Assembly: GCF_042677945.1 (NCBI RefSeq)
Contig: NZ_JBHUDN010000003.1
DNA length: 64,000 bases
Source of the DNA: Haloplanus litoreus
GTDB taxonomy: Archaea; Halobacteriota; Halobacteria; Halobacteriales; Haloferacaceae
Direction: 5' to 3' (one strand)
A program made the position numbers and the translations under genes. This document shows, piece by piece, positions 17,772-24,615 of this stretch. The notes under the pieces are model-generated. The model made no database searches, was not told the origin of the DNA, and was given only the letters and a program-made list of their open reading frames with translations. The stretch's first letter is position 1. The number at the start of each line of letters is the position of its first letter.

Positions 17772-17854
17772 GATTGGTACCCAATCATCTACCGAATCAC
17801 GTCAAAGAGACGCGAGTGTAGTGCAATATACCTAGTTCACCACTGTCGAGTGGT
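17772..17854. promoter_or_regulatory. Divergent control region with two inverted repeats (amine oxidase / TrmB-type regulator)
   Basis: The 224-base gap between the amine oxidase and the regulator contains two perfect dyads. The first is gattgg-tac-ccaatc (17772-17786). The second is accact-gtcg-agtggt (17839-17854), which extends by two more pairs after one mismatch. The flanks are AT-rich and TATA-like (aatatacc near 17825, aaatgataaaa near 17855). TrmB-family proteins bind short dyads, so these are candidate operators for the adjacent regulator; that is inference. Confidence 0.6.
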
Positions 17855-17938
17855 AAATGATAAAAGAACAGTACATTCGTTCGATTATCGTGGATTTATC
17901 GGGGAAAAGTGCAAGTGTCGGGCCGCCTGGGAGTACGC

Positions 17939-18721
17939 ATGCACAGCGAACCGGAGATGTACCTGCAGGAGATGGGGCTCTCGGAGTACGAAGCGTCGAC
18001 GTACGTCGGCCTGCTGCGGGGCGGGACGTCGACGGCAAAGGAAGTCGCGAACCGGGCGGGCGTCCCACAGTCGCGCGTGTACGACGTCCTCGACTCGCTG
18101 AAGACGAAGGGATTCGTCGTCGTTCAGGAGGGGCGCCCGAAGAAGTTCGGGCCGATCGAGGCGACCCGAGCCGTCTCGCAGTTCCGCGAGTTCAAGCGGC
18201 GCGAACACGTCCGGAGACTCGACGAGATACAGGGCCTGGGCGAACACTTTCTGAACGCGGTCGACGACGCCGACTACGGGAGGGAGAGCGACGAGGTGGA
18301 CATCAGCTGGTCGTATCCGAATCGGCACCACATCCTCGAGAAGCTCGAACGCCTCGGTGAGGCCGCGGAGTCGGAGATACTCATGATCACGACGCCGGAG
18401 AGCTTCGAGCGGATCGCCAACCACCACGCCGAACTTCTCGCAGAGAAACACGAGCAAGGGGTCGAGATTCGGGCACTGATTTCGGACGACCGGGAGGTAG
18501 ACGCCGCGGTTCGCGACCGAGCGCGCGAGTTGATGACGATGCGACTCGTCCAGGACATCCGCGGCCGACTCTACACGTACGACGGCGAGGGAATCCTGCT
18601 GGCCTTCCGAGCCCAGAACGACGACGGCTACGTCGGCATCTCGACGGCGAGTCCCCACCTCTACACCACGCTCTCACAACTCTTCGAGTTGCTGTGGGCG
18701 GACGGCGAGCCGGTGTCCTGA
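17939..18721 (+). CDS. TrmB-family transcriptional regulator next to amine oxidase operon
   Basis: 260 residues from ATG 17939 (MHSEPEMYLQEMGLSEYEAS). The winged helix is clear: TYVGLLRGGTSTAKEVANRA, then QSRVYDVLDSLKTKGFVVVQ. The C-terminal half (LEKLERLGEAAESEILMITT, later GVEIRALISDDREVDAAVRD) is the PLD-like effector domain. It resembles the regulator at 1155-1967 in layout. It diverges from the amine oxidase gene across a 224-base region rich in dyads and ends 6 bases from the ZIP-like 2 stop. It sits between the two metalloenzyme operons, so it is the best candidate for their control, perhaps by amine or aldehyde; the ligand is unknown. Confidence 0.87.
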   Translation: MHSEPEMYLQEMGLSEYEASTYVGLLRGGTSTAKEVANRAGVPQSRVYDVLDSLKTKGFVVVQEGRPKKFGPIEATRAVSQFREFKRREHVRRLDEIQGLGEHFLNAVDDADYGRESDEVDISWSYPNRHHILEKLERLGEAAESEILMITTPESFERIANHHAELLAEKHEQGVEIRALISDDREVDAAVRDRARELMTMRLVQDIRGRLYTYDGEGILLAFRAQNDDGYVGISTASPHLYTTLSQLFELLWADGEPVS

Positions 18722-18727
18722 CTCGGC

Positions 18728-19456
18728 TCACGCCGAGCCGAGGGCAGACGCCACGTGGCGTCGCCGGGCCTCCCGGCCACCGACGGCGAGAAGGACGCCA
18801 CCCACGAGCGCCAGCAAGCCGGCCTCGGCGGTCGGCGGTACGCCGTCGACGACAACCCAACCGGCGGCGACGCCGACGACGAAACCGGCCTGCACGGCGA
18901 CGACGGCCGCGACGGCGTATCGACGCCCGGCAGGAGCGTACAGCGACCCGACGGCGGCCGTCTCGGCGGCGGCGTGGACGGCGACGACGAGCGCACCGAC
19001 GAGGCCGAGGGCGGCGTCGGCGGCGTAGACCGTGGCGAGGACGGCGCCTTCGAGGCCGCGGTGGAGCGTCACCGCCCCCAGCGCCGCGTCGGCACAGACG
19101 CCGCAGTCCGTCACCGCCGCGTCGCGAGCCAAGTAGACGACGCTCGCCCCCACGAGCGTCCCCGCGAGCGCCGTTCCGGTCGATCGCGTGAGCGCGAGGG
19201 CGAGGGCGGTCCCGCCGAGTGCGAGAACGAGAAGCGGGACCGCCACTCGGTGGATGGAGGTGGCCGGACGGGCGACGCAGGTGGACACCGCGAGGACGAG
19301 GGCACCACCGGCGAGGCTGAGCGCGACGACGCCCGCGACGACGAGCGCGAAAGGGAGACCCGTCGCGGCGGCGGTTACGCCGTGGGCAGCCGCCGGCGTC
19401 GACAGGAACGCGGCGACGAGCGTGGCGACGGCCGTCCGCCGGACGAGCGGTCTCAT
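18728..19456 (-). CDS. ZIP-like membrane metal transporter, paralogue 2
   Basis: 242 residues and about seven hydrophobic helices. The signal-like N-terminus ends STPAAAHG, again giving a predicted mature N-terminal His after an A-x-A site. The metal-site pattern is the same as in paralogue 1: CxxC (C118, C121), HRGLEG (H132, E136) and HAAAE (H161, E165), with the block from TDCG to GSLYA almost unchanged, while the flanks diverge. Start ATG 19456 overlaps the ferredoxin TGA as ATGA, so the two are translationally coupled; a GTG two codons upstream is also in frame. It is the last gene of the SBP56-ferredoxin operon. The transported metal is unknown. Confidence 0.7.
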   Translation of the reverse strand: MRPLVRRTAVATLVAAFLSTPAAAHGVTAAATGLPFALVVAGVVALSLAGGALVLAVSTCVARPATSIHRVAVPLLVLALGGTALALALTRSTGTALAGTLVGASVVYLARDAAVTDCGVCADAALGAVTLHRGLEGAVLATVYAADAALGLVGALVVAVHAAAETAAVGSLYAPAGRRYAVAAVVAVQAGFVVGVAAGWVVVDGVPPTAEAGLLALVGGVLLAVGGREARRRHVASALGSA

Positions 19457-19767
19457 TTCCACGGGTTTGGGACGAGGTCGGCCTGAATCTCCGCACCGAC
19501 TTCGATCCGACAGTCGGATCTGGGTTCGGCCACGCAGAGCAGGACGTAGCCGTCCCGTCGGTGCCGGGGTTTCAGCCCGTTCGCTCGCTCGACGTGGACG
19601 AGGTCACCATCCAGCAGGCGCCCGGTACAGGTGGCACAGGCACCGTACAGACAGCCGTAGGGGACGCCGAGGCCCTCGCGCTCGGTGGCGTCGATGACCG
19701 TCTCGCCGTCGGCTACCTCGACGGTGGTCTCCCGGCCGTCGCGCCACTCGAGGGTGACCCGATGCAT
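19453..19767 (-). CDS. Plant-type [2Fe-2S] ferredoxin
   Basis: 104 residues. Cluster ligands follow the plant-type pattern C-x4-C-x2-C...C: VPYGCLYGACATCTGRLLDG and, later, DGYVLLCVAEPRSDC. It is shorter than the usual haloarchaeal acidic ferredoxin (about 129 residues) and lacks that protein's inserted acidic domain, so it is a specialised copy. It starts directly after the SBP56 stop (no gap) and overlaps ZIP-like 2. Role inferred: electron transfer to or from the SBP56-type oxidase or maintenance of its metal redox state. Confidence 0.92.
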   Translation of the reverse strand: MHRVTLEWRDGRETTVEVADGETVIDATEREGLGVPYGCLYGACATCTGRLLDGDLVHVERANGLKPRHRRDGYVLLCVAEPRSDCRIEVGAEIQADLVPNPWK

Positions 19768-21171
19768 CTACTGCCAGACGTCGCTGGTGCAGTCGCCGCC
19801 CGGCCAGCGAATCTCGTGCGCACGAGCGGGTCCGCCCGGCGCGTCGCCGAAGTCGACGAGGAAGTCCTCGTCGAGTTCCATCCGTCCCTCGTCGGGGTAG
19901 ACGTCCGCCTTCATCATCAGCGAGCCCTGCTCGCCGATGTCGGGGTAGAACTGGTTGTCCCACGAGGAGAACAGAGACGTGGTCCAGTAGACGCGCTTCC
20001 CGTCGCGGGAGAGTTGGAGCATCTGGGGCGCACCGCGGATTTCGGTGCCCTGAATCTCCTGTCGGTCGCCGAAGTTCCCGCCGGCCCAGATCCGGTCGAC
20101 CAGCCGGGGATTGCCGAAGTCGCTCACGTCGTACATCCGCATGTCGCCGTGCAGCCAGTTCGAGAAGAACAGGTACTGATCGTCCAGCGAGAGGACGATG
20201 TCCGTCACGAGACCGGGGACGGGCATGTCCCAGTCGGGGTGCTCGCGGGACTCGACGTCGATGACCTTCTCCCACTCCCACACGCCGTCGCTCTCCTCCC
20301 AGAAGCGGAGGATGTTCGAGGAGAGCGCCGCTCCGACGTAGCCCTGTGTCTCCTCGGGATCGTGGGGCATGCGAATCTCCAGCGGAATCTGCCCCTCCTC
20401 GCCGAAGGTCAGGGTCTGCTGGTGTGTCTTGTTCTCCCAGTCCCAGATGTGGATGCTGTCGCCGTACTTTCCGTCCTCGACGTCGTCTAAGTCGAAGCCG
20501 GGATAGTAGGTCTTCGGCGCGGCCCACTCCGTCGAGATCATCACGTTGTGCCGGGGCTGGTACCAGTAGTCGTAGTTCATCTCCATGTCGCCGAGGTCGG
20601 CTTCCCAGTGGCCGTCGATGGAGAAGTCGCTCTGGTCCAACTGGAGGAAACCGCCGGGGAGTTCCCCGTCGGCGTCACCGAGCATACTGATGACGACCTT
20701 CCCACCGGGGACACAGTGAACGGTGTGTGGCGCCGACAGGTCGTATTCGAAGAGTTCCTCGGGCTCGATGACCTTCTCGATCTCCATGTTCCGCGGATCC
20801 TCGGCGTCGAGGATGTGAATGCGGGAGGACCGCTGTCCGGGGACGATGAGGTGATCGCGCATCAGCCCCTCGGAGTGACACGACGACGAGCAGGTGTTCC
20901 AGCCGAAGTGGTGGAGTTCGTCGCCCTTGTTCGGCATCTCGACGGTGTCGACCAGTTCGCTGTACGTGTCCGATTCGGGATCGAGGTCCACGACGCCGAT
21001 GAAGTCGGAGCCGTCGACGTCCATCCCGACACGGAGTGCGATGACGAACGCCGTCTTCTCGCGCTCCGACTCGGTCCGCATCGCTCCGGGTGTCGGATAG
21101 CCCGGTCCTTCTACCTCGTGGTGTTCGTGTCCGTGCTCCTCGGCCGTGTTGCCGGGTTCGTCAGTACTCAT
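19768..21171 (-). CDS. SBP56 family protein (selenium-binding protein / methanethiol oxidase)
   Basis: 467 residues from ATG 21171 (MSTDEPGNTAEEHGHEHHEV). Family signatures: HHFGWNTCSSSCHSEGLMRD near residue 95, LFEYDLSAPHTVHCVPGGKV, DYWYQPRHNVMISTEWAAPK, and the C-terminal YWTTSLFSSWDNQFYPDIG and GPARAHEIRWPGGDCTSDVW. In bacteria copper-dependent members oxidise methanethiol to formaldehyde, H2S and H2O2. The His-rich N-terminal tail may bind metal. No signal peptide is seen. It is the first gene of a three-gene operon with a ferredoxin and ZIP-like 2. It is not a selenocysteine protein; the name is historical. Confidence 0.92.
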   Translation of the reverse strand: MSTDEPGNTAEEHGHEHHEVEGPGYPTPGAMRTESEREKTAFVIALRVGMDVDGSDFIGVVDLDPESDTYSELVDTVEMPNKGDELHHFGWNTCSSSCHSEGLMRDHLIVPGQRSSRIHILDAEDPRNMEIEKVIEPEELFEYDLSAPHTVHCVPGGKVVISMLGDADGELPGGFLQLDQSDFSIDGHWEADLGDMEMNYDYWYQPRHNVMISTEWAAPKTYYPGFDLDDVEDGKYGDSIHIWDWENKTHQQTLTFGEEGQIPLEIRMPHDPEETQGYVGAALSSNILRFWEESDGVWEWEKVIDVESREHPDWDMPVPGLVTDIVLSLDDQYLFFSNWLHGDMRMYDVSDFGNPRLVDRIWAGGNFGDRQEIQGTEIRGAPQMLQLSRDGKRVYWTTSLFSSWDNQFYPDIGEQGSLMMKADVYPDEGRMELDEDFLVDFGDAPGGPARAHEIRWPGGDCTSDVWQ

Positions 21172-21198
21172 GCCAGACAGTATCATTCACATTACGAG

Positions 21199-21232
21199 CA
21201 TAAATAATGATTGAGTTGTCGAGCGACAACTC
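21199..21232 (-). promoter_or_regulatory. SBP56 promoter: TATA box with adjoining 8-bp palindrome
   Basis: On the minus strand a TATA-like attatttatg (complement of about 21200-21209) lies about 30 bases before the SBP56 ATG, so the mRNA is probably leaderless. Directly upstream is a perfect dyad gagttgtc-gagc-gacaactc (21213-21232). Its place next to the TATA/BRE suits an activator site, and the Bat-type regulator starts 95 bases away on the other strand. Confidence 0.6.
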
Positions 21233-21326
21233 GTGTCGTTCGCTCGACTCTAGGGAAGCCTTTTGCGATGGCCGACGTACCCGGAGGTGTGTTCATGGTA
21301 GCCCGTGACGACTTGGAGGGTGCCTG

Positions 21327-22046
21327 ATGCGCGAGTTCGCGTTCGATATCGTGTACGAGCCGGGGGCCGATCCGGTGATGGACGTGTTCATCGAGTATCC
21401 CACACTCGTCGCCGAGGCGTTACACGGCTGCGTGACCAAGGACCGCTTCTGGCGCATCGAGCGGCTGATCGGCCCGACAGCGGCGCTCGACGCGGTCGAG
21501 CGACTCCGCCTCGACGAGACGGTGCGGACGGCGTCGGTGACCGAGACGGACTGTTCGGCCACGCGGTTCCACGACGTGCTGGAGCGCTCGGACGACGAGC
21601 GGGTGATCTACAGCCACGTCGAGAATGTCGAGGACGGCGAGTCCGTACAGACGCTCGCCGGTCGGTATCTTCCCCACGGATCGCTCTACTGCACCACGCG
21701 GCGAGAGAATCGTCACAGCTGGCGCATCTTCGTAAAGTCCGACGAGAAGGTGGGCCTGTTGTACGACGCCCTCGGCGCGAATCTGCGGGAAGGGCTCTCC
21801 TTTCACATGGGTCACCTCGGCGAGGCCGAGCGGTGGGGTCACGACTCGTTGGGATCGATTGCGCTCCCGCCGGACCAGCGAACGGCGATGCGGGCCGCTC
21901 TCGATCACGGCTACTATCGGACGCCCCGGGAGATCACGCTCGACGACCTGGCCGAGACGCTCGACGTGCCGCGATCGACGCTCTCCTATCGTCTGCGTCG
22001 GGCCGAAGAAAGGCTCGTTACCGGCTATCTCGGCGAGACCGACTAG
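21327..22046 (+). CDS. Bacterio-opsin activator (Bat)-type HTH regulator
   Basis: 239 residues. The C-terminal HTH_10 domain is typical: MRAALDHGYYRTPREITLDD, then LAETLDVPRSTLSYRLRRAE. The N-terminal 170 residues (MREFAFDIVYEPGADPVMDV onward) match the Bat-associated sensing region, with no separate GAF or PAS domain. It is divergent from the SBP56 operon, with the palindrome at 21213-21232 between them, so it probably controls that operon. Its stop abuts the ndk stop. The signal is unknown. Confidence 0.88.
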   Translation: MREFAFDIVYEPGADPVMDVFIEYPTLVAEALHGCVTKDRFWRIERLIGPTAALDAVERLRLDETVRTASVTETDCSATRFHDVLERSDDERVIYSHVENVEDGESVQTLAGRYLPHGSLYCTTRRENRHSWRIFVKSDEKVGLLYDALGANLREGLSFHMGHLGEAERWGHDSLGSIALPPDQRTAMRAALDHGYYRTPREITLDDLAETLDVPRSTLSYRLRRAEERLVTGYLGETD

Positions 22047-22511
22047 CTACTCGTACAGCCAGGTCTCGTCGATCCGGTCGTAGTCCTGGAGTTCGTCCTC
22101 GTCGAAGAAGAGGTCGATCTCCCGTTCGTTTGCGCCCTCGTCCGCGTGGTCGGAGCCGTGGATGACGTTCCGACCGAGGTCGAGACCGAAGTCGCCGCGA
22201 ACGGTACCCGGGGCGGATTCGGCGGGGTCCGTCTCGCCCATCATCGTTCGGACCTGTCGCGTGGCGTCCTGTCCCTCCCAGACCATCGCCATCACCGGGC
22301 CGGACGTGATGAAGTCCACGAGGCCGTCGAAGAAGGGCTTGCCCTCGTGTTCGCCGTAGTGTTCGTGGGCCAGATCGTCGGAGATTTGCATGAACTTCGC
22401 GCCGACGAGTTTGAGACCACGATCCTCGAAGCGGGAGATGATCTCCCCGATGAGGCCACGCTGGACGCCGTCGGGCTTGACCATCACGAAGGTACGCTCG
22501 GCGTCGCTCAT
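22047..22511 (-). CDS. ndk: Nucleoside diphosphate kinase
   Basis: 154 residues. Transfers the gamma phosphate between NTPs and NDPs through a phospho-His. The start MSDAERTFVMVKPDGVQRGL, KLVGAKFMQIS, GPVMAMVWEGQDATRQVRTM and the active-site segment GRNVIHGSDHADEGANEREI are all canonical. It is the last gene of the L7Ae-S28e-L24e-ndk operon, overlapping the L24e stop by 4 bases. This order is conserved in haloarchaea. Confidence 0.98.
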   Translation of the reverse strand: MSDAERTFVMVKPDGVQRGLIGEIISRFEDRGLKLVGAKFMQISDDLAHEHYGEHEGKPFFDGLVDFITSGPVMAMVWEGQDATRQVRTMMGETDPAESAPGTVRGDFGLDLGRNVIHGSDHADEGANEREIDLFFDEDELQDYDRIDETWLYE

Positions 22512-22705
22512 TCCTCACCCTGGCCGCCGGCCGCCTGCCCGTCTGCGGTCCACTCGAGGTCGCGGGCCTCGCGGCCGAGGAAGTAGTTCTTCTCGGCTTT
22601 GGAGTCCACGAAGTGCAGGATGGTGCCGTCCTTCCTGACGTACATGGTCCCCGTGCCGGGTTCGATCTCCTCGCCCGTGTAGTCGCAGGTGCGTGTATCG
22701 ACCAT
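22508..22705 (-). CDS. rpl24e: 50S ribosomal protein L24e (zinc-ligand-poor form)
   Basis: 65 residues. The fold signature CDYTGEEIEPGTGTMYVRKD and NYFLGREARDLEWT identify L24e. The archaeal zinc-binding form has CxxC...CxxxC; here only the first Cys remains (C-D-Y-T, then HFVDSKAEKN), so zinc binding is lost. The start ATG shares one base with the S28e TAA. A Gly/Glu-rich C-terminal tail (GQAAGGQGEE) follows. It binds 23S rRNA in the large subunit. Confidence 0.95.
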   Translation of the reverse strand: MVDTRTCDYTGEEIEPGTGTMYVRKDGTILHFVDSKAEKNYFLGREARDLEWTADGQAAGGQGEE

Positions 22706-22929
22706 TACTGTCCTCCGATGGAGTCGGCATCGCGCTGTGTCTCGCGCAGCTGGAGCACGTCGCCCTCGCGGACCGGGCCCAGCACGTTGCGCGTGATGAT
22801 TCGACCCTGATTCGAGCCTTCCTGGATACGACATTTGACCTGCATGGCCTCGCCATGCATGCCGGTTTTGCCGACGATCTCGATTACCTCGGCGGGCATC
22901 GAGTCGCTGGCACTCTCTTCGGCGCTCAT
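22705..22929 (-). CDS. rps28e: 30S ribosomal protein S28e
   Basis: 74 residues with an OB-fold: EVIEIVGKTGMHGEAMQVKC, RIQEGSNQGRIITRNVLGPV and REGDVLQLRETQRDADSIGG match the archaeal/eukaryotic S28e family. An acidic N-terminal extension (MSAEESASDSM) is typical of haloarchaea. It starts 6 bases after the L7Ae stop and overlaps L24e. Confidence 0.97.
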   Translation of the reverse strand: MSAEESASDSMPAEVIEIVGKTGMHGEAMQVKCRIQEGSNQGRIITRNVLGPVREGDVLQLRETQRDADSIGGQ

Positions 22930-22935
22930 GGTCGC

Positions 22936-23298
22936 TTACCGGAGGTCCTCGACCTTCGTGCTGATGTCTTCGACCTGTTCTTCGGCGTCGCCCGCGTCGA
23001 CGATGGCGGCCGCGGCGCTCCCGACCTCGAGCCCCGCCGCGTGACCGACGTCGTCCTGGGTCTCGACGAAGACGTAGGGAATCCCCTTCTCGTCGGCGAG
23101 TTCCGGCAAGTGCATCACGATCTCTTCGGGCTGGACGTCTTCCGCGATGACGACGAGGTCGGCGTTGCCGCGCTCGACCGCCTTCGTCGTCTCGTTCGTT
23201 CCTTTCTTTACACTGCCTGTGTCTCGCGCTACTTCGAGCGCCTCGATGGCGCTCTCGGCGAGGTCCGCCGGGACATCGAAATTGACGTAAACTGACAT
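22936..23298 (-). CDS. rpl7ae: 50S ribosomal protein L7Ae
   Basis: 120 residues. It binds kink-turns in 23S rRNA, C/D and H/ACA guide RNAs and RNase P. Landmarks: AIEALEVARDTGSVKKGTNE, TTKAVERGNADLVVIAEDVQ, PEEIVMHLPELADEKGIPYV and VGHAAGLEVGSAAAAIVDAG. It is the first gene of the operon with S28e, L24e and ndk. A leader of roughly 90-110 bases precedes it, unusually long where leaderless mRNAs dominate, and could carry a self-binding element (see leader entry). Confidence 0.98.
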   Translation of the reverse strand: MSVYVNFDVPADLAESAIEALEVARDTGSVKKGTNETTKAVERGNADLVVIAEDVQPEEIVMHLPELADEKGIPYVFVETQDDVGHAAGLEVGSAAAAIVDAGDAEEQVEDISTKVEDLR

Positions 23299-23412
23299 GG
23301 TTTGTACCTCCCACCCGTCGGCTCGCGCACCTCACCAGAGTGAGTCCCTGATGGCGAGGCGCATCATCAACCGCGGGTAGGCTGTACAGTCGGTTAGCAG
23401 GGGACCCCATAA
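23299..23412 (-). promoter_or_regulatory. Promoter and structured leader of the rpl7ae operon
   Basis: On the minus strand a TATA-like cttttatgg lies near 23405-23415, more than 100 bases before the L7Ae ATG. The leader can form at least two hairpins: ctcac-tctg-gtgag (about 23330-23343) and a bulged gatg...catc stem (about 23351-23369). In other archaea L7Ae represses its own mRNA through a kink-turn in the leader. A UGAUGAU stretch is present, but I could not complete a full kink-turn consensus. Confidence 0.45.
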
Positions 23413-23569
23413 AAGCGCTTTCAAAGCCGTGAAGGGGTGTGAGGGGGGCACACGGGCGTTCGGGTCCCCGGTCCTCCCCTCGAATCACCCGTCGACAGTA
23501 GCTGCGGTACGTCGGTGGCCTCCCGATCGAACGCAGTCCGACGCTCGGGCGTGCGAACGGGGCCGGACG

Positions 23570-24496
23570 CTACGAGCGATCCAGCGACGGCAGTCCGGCC
23601 TCGATTTCGTCGCGCCGGCTCTCCAGCCACTCGGGCAGGACGAGTCGCTCCCCGAGGTGTTCCAGGTCCTCGTCGACGGTGTATCCGGGCTCGTTCGTGG
23701 CGTACTCGAACAGAACGTCGCCGGTCGTCCGGGTGTAGACCGACTCGAACCACTTTCGGTCGATGATCTCCGTCGGGCGGAGCCCGTGGTCGATCAACGT
23801 CCGTCGCCACTCGGGTTGGGTCTCCCGGGTCACCTGGAAGGCGACGTGGTGAACCGTCCCCGCACCGGGTCGGCCCTGCGGCGCGTCCGGGTCCGCGTAC
23901 AGGTCGATCACGTAGCCGAGGTCGCCATCCGACTCGTAGCGCCGACGGTCGCCCTCGCTCCCCGACGCGTCGAACCCCATCGCCTCCAACAGCGTCGTCG
24001 TCCGGTCGGCGTCCGCCAGCGTGAGCGTGACGCCGAAGAAGCCCCGAATCGCGTGTTCGGCGGGAATCGGTCCCTCGGGCGGGTCGCCCGCCGGGGCGTC
24101 CTCACGCGCGACGAGTTCGAGCGGCAGACCGTCCGGATCCTGGAACCGCAGGACTGCATCGCCGAAGCGCTCGGTTTCCTCGACGGAGACGTCCGCGGCG
24201 TCCAGTCGCTCGGCCCAGTACTCGACCGCGTCGGCCGGAATCAGGAAGGCAACGGCGCTTGCCTGTCCCCGACCGACCCGACCGGGGGCCGCCTCGGGGT
24301 ACGGAAAGAACGTCATGCTGGTTCCCGGCGACCCGCCGTGGTCGCCGTAGAACAGATGGTAGACGGACACGTCGTCCTGGTTCACGCTCCGCTTGACGAG
24401 TCGGAGCCCGAGCGTCTCCGTGTAGAAGGCCGCGTTGCGGACGGGATCACTCCCGACGGCGGTGACGTGGTGAATCCCGGGAATTGCTTGAGGCAC
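23570..24496 (-). CDS. Ring-cleaving dioxygenase / glyoxalase-family protein (MhqO-like)
   Basis: 308 residues made of two vicinal-oxygen-chelate modules. Metal-ligand positions: His in IPGIHHVTAVGSDPVRNAAF and Glu in PDGLPLELVARED for module 1; His in GAGTVHHVAFQVTRETQPEW and Glu in TTGDVLFEYATNEPGYTVDE for module 2. MhqO/MhqE-type members cleave or detoxify hydroquinones and catechols; the substrate here is unknown. The start is GTG 24496 (MPQAIPGIHH). It diverges from tmcA with 119 bases between the starts. Confidence 0.88.
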   Translation of the reverse strand: MPQAIPGIHHVTAVGSDPVRNAAFYTETLGLRLVKRSVNQDDVSVYHLFYGDHGGSPGTSMTFFPYPEAAPGRVGRGQASAVAFLIPADAVEYWAERLDAADVSVEETERFGDAVLRFQDPDGLPLELVAREDAPAGDPPEGPIPAEHAIRGFFGVTLTLADADRTTTLLEAMGFDASGSEGDRRRYESDGDLGYVIDLYADPDAPQGRPGAGTVHHVAFQVTRETQPEWRRTLIDHGLRPTEIIDRKWFESVYTRTTGDVLFEYATNEPGYTVDEDLEHLGERLVLPEWLESRRDEIEAGLPSLDRS

Positions 24497-24615
24497 GGTT
24501 CACGGTACGTCTCGCCCGAAGTTAACGACTCCGTAACACTAGTGTAACCAGCCGTCGTCGGCGTCGCTGGGACCGGAGGGTAAGGCCCTTGGTCGCCGAC
24601 GGGGTACGACCGGCC

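Noticed and set aside
19768..21171. Selenium-binding function taken literally
   Set aside because: The family name is historical; conserved residues and better studied members point to metal-dependent thiol oxidation.
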